This document shows, piece after piece, positions 24,528 through 32,312 of a DNA stretch of 64,000 bases (positions within the stretch are counted from its first letter, which is position 1; every line of letters begins with the position of its first letter). This DNA comes from SYFT01 sp964471115 (lineage in GTDB: Bacteria; Acidobacteriota; Vicinamibacteria; Vicinamibacterales; SCN-69-37). The translations under genes and the position numbers were made by a program. Location: positions 124,001 through 188,000 of the forward strand of contig CAYYFE010000002.1 in the NCBI GenBank assembly GCA_964471115.1. Direction: 5' to 3'. Under the pieces are notes generated by a model. That model made no database searches and was not told where the DNA came from. It saw nothing but the letters and a program-made list of their open reading frames with translations.

Positions 24528-25751
24528 ATGCTCGAATCTTTCCGCCAGGCCGCTGCGACACTCGCGGCCAACCGTCTCCGGTCCTCCCTCGGCGCGCTCG
24601 CGATTGCCGTGGCCGTCGCCACACAGGTGATCGTGACCACGGCGCTCGACGGCGTGGCCGCGTCGGCCGAAGCGACCTCCGCCCGCGCCTTCGGCACCGA
24701 CACGTTCCTGCTCGCGCAGGTGGCGTCACCGGGCCGCGTCTCCCGTCGCGAGCTGCTCGATCAACTGCAGCGGAACGCGCCCATCACCCGCGCCGACTGG
24801 CGCTTCCTCGAGCGCGTGGCTGACGGGCGCCTGCAGTACGCGCCCAACGTGTCCACCTCCGCGGACGTCACCGCCGGGGGCCGGACCTACGAAAACGCCG
24901 GCGTCTCCGGCACGACATCGGCGCTCGCGACAATGCGCGATCTCGACATTGCGACGGGCCGCTTCCTGACCGAAGACGATGACCGGCGCGGCTCAGCGGT
25001 AGCGATCATCGGCGCGGACATCGTCGACGCGTTGTACCCCGGCGTCGATCCGATGGGACAGACCGTACGCATCGCCGGCCGCGCGTTCCAGGTGGTCGGC
25101 GTGCAGCGTCGTCAAGGGACGGCCAACGGGGTCTCGCTCGATCGCTTCGTCTGGATTCCGCTGGCGGCGTGGGAACGCGCCTTCGGCGCGCCGCGGTCGC
25201 TGCCGATCTTCGCCCGCGCGCGGCCGGGCGTCGACGCCACGCGCGCGGAGGATCAGGCGCGCATCTCGATGCGCGCCCGGCGACAGCTGGCGCCGGCCGA
25301 GCCGGACCGGTTCGACATCCTGACACCGGATGCCGCGCGTGGATTCGTCGCCAACCTGACGCGGCGCATCGGCATTGCCGCGGGCCCGATTTCGCTGATG
25401 GCGCTGCTCGCGGCGATCGTCGTGGTGACCAACACCGTGCTGGTGTCGGTGACGCAGCGGACGCGCGAGATCGGCGTCCGGCGCGCGCTGGGCGCGACAC
25501 AGGCTGCGATCGTGCGCGAAGTGCTCGCCGAATCGGCGCTGACGGCGGTTCTGGGCGGACTTGCCGGCCTGCTCGTGGCCTGGCTGCTGGTGGCCGCGCT
25601 GGCGGGCGGACTCGACCTGCCGCTGGAGATCCGCGCGATGACCGTGGCGCTGAGCGTGGCGGCGTCCGCGTTGAGCGGCATCGCGGCCGGCTGGTATCCG
25701 GCGCGCCGGGCGACACGGCTCACCGTCGTGGAAGCGCTGCGTGTCGAATGA
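24528..25751 (+). CDS. ABC transporter permease, MacB/FtsX type
   Basis: A 407-residue permease with one N-terminal membrane helix (LRSSLGALAIAVAVATQVIV), a periplasmic core domain and three C-terminal FtsX helices (SLMALLAAIVVVTNTVLVSV, LGGLAGLLVAWLLVAALAGG, AASALSGIAAGWYPARRATR). Coupling-helix residues TREIGVRRALGAT are typical. It overlaps the next permease gene by 4 bp. With the divergent MacA-like adaptor it would form an export pump, but the ATPase is missing from the neighbourhood. Confidence 0.88.
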   Translation: MLESFRQAAATLAANRLRSSLGALAIAVAVATQVIVTTALDGVAASAEATSARAFGTDTFLLAQVASPGRVSRRELLDQLQRNAPITRADWRFLERVADGRLQYAPNVSTSADVTAGGRTYENAGVSGTTSALATMRDLDIATGRFLTEDDDRRGSAVAIIGADIVDALYPGVDPMGQTVRIAGRAFQVVGVQRRQGTANGVSLDRFVWIPLAAWERAFGAPRSLPIFARARPGVDATRAEDQARISMRARRQLAPAEPDRFDILTPDAARGFVANLTRRIGIAAGPISLMALLAAIVVVTNTVLVSVTQRTREIGVRRALGATQAAIVREVLAESALTAVLGGLAGLLVAWLLVAALAGGLDLPLEIRAMTVALSVAASALSGIAAGWYPARRATRLTVVEALRVE

Positions 25752-27025
25752 GTCCGACGGTTGAACTCCACCGGTGGCGATCGGCGTCGCGCGAAGCCGC
25801 CACACTCGCGCTCGAATCGATTCGTGTCGACACCTCCCGCTCCGTCCTCGCCATCGTCGGCCTGGTAATCGGCATCGTGACCGTCGTCCTGGTTGCGTCG
25901 ACGCTGGTGGGGTTGCGCAACTCGGTGGCGCAGCTGTTCCGCGAGTTGGGCACCGAAAACATCTTTGCGTTTCACCGGGATGGTGATCCGTACTCGCCGC
26001 TGTCGGACGAGGATGCGCGGCGTCGGACGCTGCGGCCGGCCGATGCGGACCAGGTCCTGCGGCTCGCGACCGCGGTCAGCGCGGTCGGTGTGCAGGTGCT
26101 GGTGCCGGCTGTCACCGGCACCCGTGTGTTGACCGCCCGGGCGGGCGGCAACGAGTCGGACACGGTGCTCATCGAGGGCGCGTCGCCGAACTACTTCGAG
26201 GTGACCGAAACGCCATTTGCGGCGGGCCGGCCGTTCACCCAGACGGAGAGTCTGGTGGCGGCGCCGGTGGCCGTGCTCGGCGCCAACATCGCCAAGGCGT
26301 TGTTCGGAGCCGCGTCCCCGGTTGGTCAGTCACTGCTGCTGGGCGGCGAGCGGTACTTCGTGGTCGGCGTGCTGGCGCCGCGGCAGGGGACGTTTTTCGG
26401 CGAGAACCGCAACGACAACGTGGTGTCGCTGCCGCTGGGCACGGTGACGCGACGGTTCCCCGAGGCGGAACAGACCGTGTTGTACGTGCGCGCGAAACCC
26501 GGCCTGCGCGCCCGGGCCCTCAGTGAGACCGAGACGATCCTGCGGCTCGTTCGAGGCGTCCGGCCCGAGGCCCCCAACGACTTCAATCTGTCGACCGCGG
26601 ATCAGATCATTGCGCAGTTCGATCGCATCGGCGCGCAGATCTTCCTCGCCACGGTCGCGCTGGCGGCCGTGTCCCTGGTCATCGGCGGCATCGGCATCGC
26701 CAACGTGATGGTGATCAGCGTGACCGAGCGCACGCGCGAGATCGGATTGCGGCTCGCCGTCGGCGCGCGGCGCGAAGACGTGCGCCTGCAGTTCCTGCTC
26801 GAGGCCGCCGTGCTGGCCGCCGCCGGCGGCATCATCGGTGTGACGATTGCGCTGGTGATCGGCGCCACGGCGGCCGCGCTGGCGCCCGCGTTTCCCGCCT
26901 TGCCGCCGCTCTGGGCCGTCGTCTCCGGCGTCGTCAGCGCCGTGGGCGTCGGGGTGCTGGCCGGTTACCTGCCGGCCCGCCGGGCCTCGCAGCTCGATCC
27001 GGTCGAAGCGCTGCGGTACGAGTGA
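25748..27025 (+). CDS. ABC transporter permease, MacB/FtsX type (second subunit)
   Basis: A 425-residue permease built like its neighbour: TM1 SVLAIVGLVIGIVTVVLVAS, periplasmic core, then FtsX helices with VSLVIGGIGIANVMVISVTE, TREIGLRLAVGARREDVRLQ and GYLPARRASQLDPVEALRYE. ATG 25748 overlaps the previous stop (ATGA). The two permeases are distinct in sequence, which suggests a heterodimer. No Walker-motif protein is encoded between 23.2 and 27.7 kb. Confidence 0.88.
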   Translation: MSPTVELHRWRSASREAATLALESIRVDTSRSVLAIVGLVIGIVTVVLVASTLVGLRNSVAQLFRELGTENIFAFHRDGDPYSPLSDEDARRRTLRPADADQVLRLATAVSAVGVQVLVPAVTGTRVLTARAGGNESDTVLIEGASPNYFEVTETPFAAGRPFTQTESLVAAPVAVLGANIAKALFGAASPVGQSLLLGGERYFVVGVLAPRQGTFFGENRNDNVVSLPLGTVTRRFPEAEQTVLYVRAKPGLRARALSETETILRLVRGVRPEAPNDFNLSTADQIIAQFDRIGAQIFLATVALAAVSLVIGGIGIANVMVISVTERTREIGLRLAVGARREDVRLQFLLEAAVLAAAGGIIGVTIALVIGATAAALAPAFPALPPLWAVVSGVVSAVGVGVLAGYLPARRASQLDPVEALRYE

Positions 27026-27031
27026 GCGCGA

Positions 27032-27706
27032 TCACGGCCGGACGCTGATCACGTATCCCCGCCACATGCAGAGCAGGCCCAGCAGCTCCATCACGTACAA
27101 CACCTCGGTGTAGCCGAAGCGGGTGGCTGCGCCGCCGATGCCGGGCAGGATGGCGCCGACGGCAATCCACACGTTGGCCCACATGCGGTGGCGTGTGGCC
27201 GCGTCACGGCTGTACTTGATGGCCGACGCGATGGCGCCGCCCACCAGGAAGATCACCGCGTAGAGGTTGATGAACGGGCTGAATCGGCGGACCCACGTCC
27301 ACTCGAAGACACGTCCGGTCAACCGGTGTGATTCGACCTGCGCGTAGTCGATCGGCGACGACCAGACGGCCACCGAGGCGATCGCCACGGTGACGATCAG
27401 GGCCGTCGTCAGCAGGTGCGCCGTGCGCCGGCGGAGCATCAGATACACGGTGCCCTGGGCCAGCGGCGCGCCGCCCAGCAGCGCGCCGGTGATGTACCAG
27501 AGGCGGAAGACCGGCTCCTGCCAGCCAAACAGCGCCGTGAGGGATTCCGTCAACGTGCCGGCGCCGTACGCCGTCACGCCGATGCCCCACCACAACAGGT
27601 GCAGACGTTCCGGATGCTGCCGCCATCTGCGAAAGATGGCGGCAGCAAACGGGATCGTCAGCAGCGTGGTGACGATGGGGATGTAATGCACGAAGTTGGC
27701 GCTCAT
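27032..27706 (-). CDS. Seven-helix membrane protein of unknown function
   Basis: A 224-residue protein with about seven hydrophobic segments, starting YIPIVTTLLTIPFAAAIFRR and including LLWWGIGVTAYGAGTLTESL, ITGALLGGAPLAQGTVYLML and VWIAVGAILPGIGGAATRFG. Its length and spacing resemble uncharacterised 7TM proteins in Acidobacteria. It is convergent with the permease operon, only 6 bp apart, and downstream of the TonB receptor on the same strand. No function is assigned. Confidence 0.7.
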   Translation of the reverse strand: MSANFVHYIPIVTTLLTIPFAAAIFRRWRQHPERLHLLWWGIGVTAYGAGTLTESLTALFGWQEPVFRLWYITGALLGGAPLAQGTVYLMLRRRTAHLLTTALIVTVAIASVAVWSSPIDYAQVESHRLTGRVFEWTWVRRFSPFINLYAVIFLVGGAIASAIKYSRDAATRHRMWANVWIAVGAILPGIGGAATRFGYTEVLYVMELLGLLCMWRGYVISVRP

Positions 27707-27741
27707 CCCGCCACCTCGTCATCTCGCCATCGCGCCATCGG

Positions 27742-30405
27742 CTAGAAGGCTCCGATGGACAGGCCCAGCGTGAACGTCCGGCCGCGCGCGGGCGCGAACT
27801 GGAAGTGCTCGCGGTAGTACCGGTTCGCCAGGTTCTCGACGGCCAGCGTCAGGGCAACGCGGTCGCGGCCTCGCGTGAGGTTGACGCCCGCGGCGGCGCG
27901 ATGCACGGTGAAGGCGTCAAGCGACAGCAGATCCTGCGCGATGAGGAACGGCGAGTCGAGCAGCGCCTTGGCCACGCGTGAGACCTCGCCCTGGTGGCGC
28001 ACGCCGTACTCCACCCACCACCGGCCGGCAGACTGCGTGAAGCGCGCGTTGGCCAGTGCCTTCGACGGCGTGATGTTGTCGGCCGGGGTGTCGGCCAGTG
28101 AGTGACCGGTGCCCGGGTCGATGCCCTTGGTGATCGTGCCGCGCGTGAACGCCGCCGCGCCCGACAGCGTGACCACGCCGTAGCGGAAGGTCAGAGGCGC
28201 GTCAGCCGACAGCTCCACGCCGCTGATGCGGACGTCCGCGTAGTTGATCGCCTGCGCCAGCGGGCCGGCCGGGCTGGTGGCCACCACCAGGTCCTGCGCG
28301 ATGAAGTCCTGATACTGGTTGAGGAACGCATACGCGCCGCCGCTCACGCGGCCGAGGCGGAACTTGGCGCCGGCATCGAAGTTGTTGCCGATCTCCGGCT
28401 TCACCTGCACGTTGGGCAGCAGGGTGGCGACGGTCACGGGGCCGGCAAACAGCATCTCTTCCAGGTTCGGATGCCGGTAGGTGCGGCCGAAGCGGACGAA
28501 CGGGCTCACGCGGCCGCTGGTGTTGGCCACCAGGCCGATGTCGCCCGTCAGCGCCTTGCGCGAGTAGGTCGCGCCGTCCGGGTCGGGCAGCGTGGCCGGA
28601 TCGATCGCCGGCGTGGCGCCTGCCACAAGCGGCTCGACGGTGTAGCCGGCGGTCGCCTTCGTCTTCACGTCGTAGAAGTCGCCGCGCACGCCCGCGATCA
28701 GCGCCAGGTTCGGACGGATGCGCCACTCATCCTGCGCGAACACCGCGATGTTCTGCAGGTGCGCGTCCGGGACGCGCACAGGGTTGGCCACCGACGGCGG
28801 ACCCAGGACGACCGGGGCGGGGAAGACCACGGCCGACGGACCACGCGCGCCCATCACCACCTGTCCCACCATCGATGTCGTCGTGGTGGTGGTGCGGCGG
28901 TCGCTGCTGCGGTCGCGGTAGAACGTGACGCCGGTGGTCAGCAGGTGATTGGTCGCGGGCACCCAGACGGCCTGCAGGTCAACGCCGGGCGTCCACACGC
29001 GCTGCTCGGTCTCCGACAACACGTCGAGGCGCATGACGTTGATCGGGAAGAAGCGGACGGCCGTCGGCGCCGGGAACTGCACGGGCAGCTGGTTTTCGAG
29101 CAGCCGCAGTGTGCGCTGGTAGTACGCGTTCACCGACACGTTGGCCAGCCACGGTGTCACCGCCTGCGCTTCCCAGCGCACCGACCCGCGATCGAGGCGG
29201 CTGTAGGGCAACGACGTGGCGTTGAAGAAGTACGGCTGCGCGAAGTCGGCGAAGCCGATGTCTTCCATCCGCCGCTGCTGGTACCGGAACTTCAGCGTCT
29301 GGTTGTCGGCCAGTTTGACCAGCGCCGAACCGTTGACGAAGTAGCCGTTGGCCTGGGAGTTGGGCACCTGTGCGTCGGTGCGCACGTACGGCGCGTTGAA
29401 CGGATCGGGAAACGCGTTGAACCGGAACCCGAACGCATCGTCAATCGTGTCGGCCCGGCGCAACTGGCCGCTCGCGAAGAACGGGCGCGTGTCTTCCGTG
29501 TCGAGCGCGCCGGCGGAGTAGTTGCCGAACTCCTCGATGCCGCCCTGGACGCGGACCGCGTACCGCGGCGCCGTGACACCCAGCGTCAACGTGCCGCGCC
29601 GGCCGTCTTCGTTGCTGCTGTAGAAGCTGTTGAGGCCGTAGACGAACTGGCGCGTGGCCGAAAACGACGGTTCGTTGGTGATGATGTTGATCGTGCCCGC
29701 CAGCGCGTCGCTGCCATAGAGCAGCGTGCCGGCGCCGTTGACGATTTCCATGCGGGTGATGGCGTCAGGCGCGATCAGGCCCACTTCGGCGCCCGTGCGT
29801 TCGGTGGCCTGACGCGCCGTGTTGAGGCGTTCGCCGTCCACCAGGACCAGCAGTCGCGTGGAATCCAGGCCGCGCAGCCGCGGGCGCACGCCGAACGGGC
29901 CGTTGCCCACCTGCGTGATGTTGGCGACTGACGCCAGCGCCTCACCCGTCGACAGCGGGTTGGTCTGTGCCAGCGCCGCGCCCGACAACGTCTCGACGTG
30001 CAGCGGGATCTGACGAATCTCGCGCTCGGCGCGAGCGGCCGTGATGCTCACTTCGGTCGACAGCGCGCCCAGCTCGAGCTGCACGCCCAGGACGACCGGG
30101 GTTTCGCCGGCGTTCACCACCACCGTACGGGCGGCTTCGTTGAACCCCCGGCGCGTCACCAGCACCAGATACGTGCCCTCGGCCGGTGCGCTCACCGTGT
30201 ACTTGCCGTCGGGCCCCGACGTGACGGTGGTCTCTTTCCCGGTGGCCACGTCACGCAGCACCACCGTGGCGCCCGGCAACGCGCCGCCGGTCGCATCCGT
30301 AATCGTGCCCGTCACCGTGATGGGCGAGGCCATGGGTTGGCCGGTGGCCGGCGCTGCCACGAGCAACGCCATCGCCAGAAACACTCCTCCTGCAAACGTA
30401 CGCAT
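27742..30405 (-). CDS. TonB-dependent receptor with carboxypeptidase-like domain
   Basis: An 887-residue outer-membrane receptor. ATG 30405 (after GGGGAG) gives a signal peptide (MRTFAGGVFLAMALLVAAPA). Then come a carboxypeptidase regulatory-like beta domain (ITVTGTITDATGGALPGATV), the plug (AEREIRQIPLHVETLSGAAL, then RPRLRGLDSTRLLVLVDGER and NGAGTLLYGSDALAGTINII) and a 22-strand barrel ending in aromatic RGRTFTLGLSIGAF. The last residue Phe is the usual outer-membrane insertion signal. Substrate unknown; Fe chelates, vitamin B12 or glycans are typical. Confidence 0.9.
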   Translation of the reverse strand: MRTFAGGVFLAMALLVAAPATGQPMASPITVTGTITDATGGALPGATVVLRDVATGKETTVTSGPDGKYTVSAPAEGTYLVLVTRRGFNEAARTVVVNAGETPVVLGVQLELGALSTEVSITAARAEREIRQIPLHVETLSGAALAQTNPLSTGEALASVANITQVGNGPFGVRPRLRGLDSTRLLVLVDGERLNTARQATERTGAEVGLIAPDAITRMEIVNGAGTLLYGSDALAGTINIITNEPSFSATRQFVYGLNSFYSSNEDGRRGTLTLGVTAPRYAVRVQGGIEEFGNYSAGALDTEDTRPFFASGQLRRADTIDDAFGFRFNAFPDPFNAPYVRTDAQVPNSQANGYFVNGSALVKLADNQTLKFRYQQRRMEDIGFADFAQPYFFNATSLPYSRLDRGSVRWEAQAVTPWLANVSVNAYYQRTLRLLENQLPVQFPAPTAVRFFPINVMRLDVLSETEQRVWTPGVDLQAVWVPATNHLLTTGVTFYRDRSSDRRTTTTTTSMVGQVVMGARGPSAVVFPAPVVLGPPSVANPVRVPDAHLQNIAVFAQDEWRIRPNLALIAGVRGDFYDVKTKATAGYTVEPLVAGATPAIDPATLPDPDGATYSRKALTGDIGLVANTSGRVSPFVRFGRTYRHPNLEEMLFAGPVTVATLLPNVQVKPEIGNNFDAGAKFRLGRVSGGAYAFLNQYQDFIAQDLVVATSPAGPLAQAINYADVRISGVELSADAPLTFRYGVVTLSGAAAFTRGTITKGIDPGTGHSLADTPADNITPSKALANARFTQSAGRWWVEYGVRHQGEVSRVAKALLDSPFLIAQDLLSLDAFTVHRAAAGVNLTRGRDRVALTLAVENLANRYYREHFQFAPARGRTFTLGLSIGAF

Positions 30406-30462
30406 ACACATCTCCCCTGAGCGAAGGCGCATGGGCCTTCGGAAACCAGAACCTGCGACGAA

Positions 30463-30494
30463 TGGATCGATGGATCGATGGATCGATGGATCGA
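30463..30494. repeat. Four tandem copies of TGGATCGA
   Basis: Exact 8-bp repeats, followed by TCCACC, in the leader region of the TonB receptor gene. GATC/ATCGAT-rich, so it also holds four GATC sites. Confidence 0.9.
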
Positions 30495-30508
30495 TCCACC
30501 GAGAGTCG

Positions 30509-30976
30509 TCAGGCGATCGGCGGTGGTCGGGGGAGGAAACGGACGCCCGTGTCGGGAACGACGACGGGGAGGACGGTCGCGGTGACGACCGCGACGCGCG
30601 AGAACGTGGGCCGGCGGCGCAGGCGCGCCGCCAGAAGGAACCCGAGGCCCGTCAGGCCCACGAGGGTCAGCGTCTGCGTGAGCGTGACGATGACCTCGGG
30701 GACTGCCGGGGTGCTCGGCGATTCGAGCCGGTTGGCGAGGGCCGGACCGTGCAGCAGCGCGGCCAGCACCCACAGGGCGATGGCCTTGCGGCTGAAGAGC
30801 AGTGATTCACCCTGGCGCCGCAGCAGGACCAGGCCGCCAATCAATCCGGCCGCGACGAGCCAGCGGAAGACCAGGCCTGGATCCGCGATCGCGCCGCTCC
30901 ACACCTGTCCGGCAAACAGCCAGACGTGGAATGCCGTCAGTACGGCTCCCGCAAGTGTGAGCGAGCGGCGAATCAC
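30509..30976 (-). CDS. Four-helix membrane protein of unknown function
   Basis: A 155-residue protein with four hydrophobic segments (SLTLAGAVLTAFHVWLFAGQ, LVFRWLVAAGLIGGLVLL, AIALWVLAALLHGPALA and LTLVGLTGLGFLLAARLRR) and a Pro-rich C terminus. It is 103 bp upstream of the TonB receptor start on the same strand and may be cotranscribed with it, separated by the TGGATCGA array. No family was recognised. Confidence 0.65.
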   Translation of the reverse strand: MIRRSLTLAGAVLTAFHVWLFAGQVWSGAIADPGLVFRWLVAAGLIGGLVLLRRQGESLLFSRKAIALWVLAALLHGPALANRLESPSTPAVPEVIVTLTQTLTLVGLTGLGFLLAARLRRRPTFSRVAVVTATVLPVVVPDTGVRFLPRPPPIA

Positions 30977-31066
30977 GGTCCCAGTCTATTGCACGAACCG
31001 TGCCTCGATCGAATCGAGCGATTTCGCCCCGAATTTGCTGGGGGAATCAGAAGGGTGGGGAAAAGT

Positions 31067-31143
31067 GCGCAGTGCGCAGTGCGGAGCTTGCCCGCCGGAG
31101 CCTTGGCGGAGGTGGGTGCGGAGTGCGGAGTGCGGAGTGCGGA
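31067..31143 (+). repeat. GTGCGGA heptamer arrays flanking a 26-bp palindrome
   Basis: Two short GTGCGGA/GTGCGCA arrays (about 31067-31089 and 31117-31143) flank CCCGCCGGAGCCTTGGCGGA GGTGGG (31091-31116), an imperfect inverted repeat. The rest of 30977-31193 shows no gene. Confidence 0.85.
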
Positions 31144-31193
31144 GAGGCTGCCGTGATCGCCGCGAGGCGGCCGCCAACGGGTAGAGTCTCGGC

Positions 31194-31646
31194 ATGTCGA
31201 CGCTCTTCGACGTCACGACGCATCGCGAGATCCAACGGCGCCTCGACGGCCTGCGGCCAGATGCCCCGCGACAGTGGGGCACGATGACGCCGGCGCAAAT
31301 GATGGAGCATACGGCCCGCGCGCTCGAGATGGCGATGGGGCGGCGCGGTACGGGGCGGCAACTTTTGCTCGGGAAGCTCCTCAGCCCGTTCTTCTTCAAG
31401 AAGTTCGTCGGGCCTGCGCCGTTTCCGAAGGACGCGCCGACCGGGACCGAGTTCAAGATCACCGAGGAGCCGGACTTTGCCGCGACGAGGCGTCGGCTGG
31501 CCGGGCTGCTCCAGGAGTTTCACGAGCAGGGGCCCGACGCGTGCGACGGCCACGTCCACGGGTTTTTCGGCGCCCTGTCCGGCGCCCAGTGGGGCGTCAC
31601 CCAGTTCAAACACGTCGATCACCACTTGCGTCAGTTCGGCCAGTGA
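31194..31646 (+). CDS. DUF1569 (DinB-like) protein
   Basis: A 150-residue protein of the DUF1569 family within the DinB-like four-helix superfamily: TTHREIQRRLDGLRPDAPRQ, WGTMTPAQMMEHTARALEMA (with the metal-type His), VHGFFGALSGAQWGVTQFKH and VDHHLRQFG at the C terminus. H39-type, H135-type and C-terminal HH residues could bind a metal. DinB-like proteins act as metal-dependent thiol-handling or unknown enzymes. It precedes the TetR-Rph-like operon, but a clear promoter separates them. Confidence 0.85.
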   Translation: MSTLFDVTTHREIQRRLDGLRPDAPRQWGTMTPAQMMEHTARALEMAMGRRGTGRQLLLGKLLSPFFFKKFVGPAPFPKDAPTGTEFKITEEPDFAATRRRLAGLLQEFHEQGPDACDGHVHGFFGALSGAQWGVTQFKHVDHHLRQFGQ

Positions 31647-31669
31647 GAACCCTGTTCGTGTCACAGGTG

Positions 31670-31698
31670 TTGACATGAAATACGCTTTGGTGTCATAA
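31670..31698 (+). promoter_or_regulatory. Sigma-70 promoter with inverted repeats, before tetR
   Basis: TTGACA (31670-31675), a 17-bp spacer and TCATAA (31693-31698) form a near-consensus promoter whose start would be at or beside GTG 31707. TGACA (31671-31675) and TGTCA (31691-31695) form an inverted repeat over the spacer, with another TGTCA at 31659, a good candidate for the TetR operator. Confidence 0.65.
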
Positions 31699-31706
31699 CC
31701 CATGGC

Positions 31707-32312
31707 GTGAAACGCGCCTATCAGTCACCCCTGCGCGCGCAGGCCAAGCTCGAGACGAAGGACCGCATTCTCGACGCCATGGTCGACATCGTCACGCGCG
31801 AAGGCGTCCATGCGTTCAGCGTACCGAGTGTGGCGGCCGCGGCCGGCGTCGCGCATCGCACCGTGTACCGGCACTTCGCCACGCGCGAAGCGCTGCTCGA
31901 CGGCCTCGACGACCTGCTGGAACGGCGCGCCGCCGCGGCGGGCATCGAGCTGCCCGATCTGTCGACGATCGAAGACCTGCCCGCCCGAGTCGCCGCGGTC
32001 TTTCGATCGTGCGATCGTTTTCGCGACGCGATGCGCGCGTACGTCGTCATTTCGGTGGCGCTGGGGCGCCGGGTGCCCAGTTTCGATCGCCGGACGCGCA
32101 TGTTCGCCGATGCACTGGCGCGCAGTTTTCCCGGACTCGGCCGCAAGGAGGCCAGGGCGACCGCCGCCGTGCTGCGCCTGCTGGTCAGCACGCGCGCCTG
32201 GTTCCACCTCACCACCGATCACGACATGACCACCGACGAGGCGGCGCGTGTCGTCGAGTGGGCCACCCAGACGCTGCTGGCCGACGTGGCCCGCCGATCG
32301 AGAAAACGATGA
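31707..32312 (+). CDS. TetR family regulator
   Basis: A 201-residue regulator with an N-terminal helix-turn-helix (KDRILDAMVDIVTREGVHAF, PSVAAAAGVAHRTVYRHFAT) and an all-helical ligand domain. GTG 31707 is 9 bp past the -10 hexamer, so the mRNA is probably leaderless. The stop overlaps the start of the phosphotransferase-like gene (ATGA), which makes that enzyme its likely target or inducer partner. Confidence 0.88.
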   Translation: MKRAYQSPLRAQAKLETKDRILDAMVDIVTREGVHAFSVPSVAAAAGVAHRTVYRHFATREALLDGLDDLLERRAAAAGIELPDLSTIEDLPARVAAVFRSCDRFRDAMRAYVVISVALGRRVPSFDRRTRMFADALARSFPGLGRKEARATAAVLRLLVSTRAWFHLTTDHDMTTDEAARVVEWATQTLLADVARRSRKR

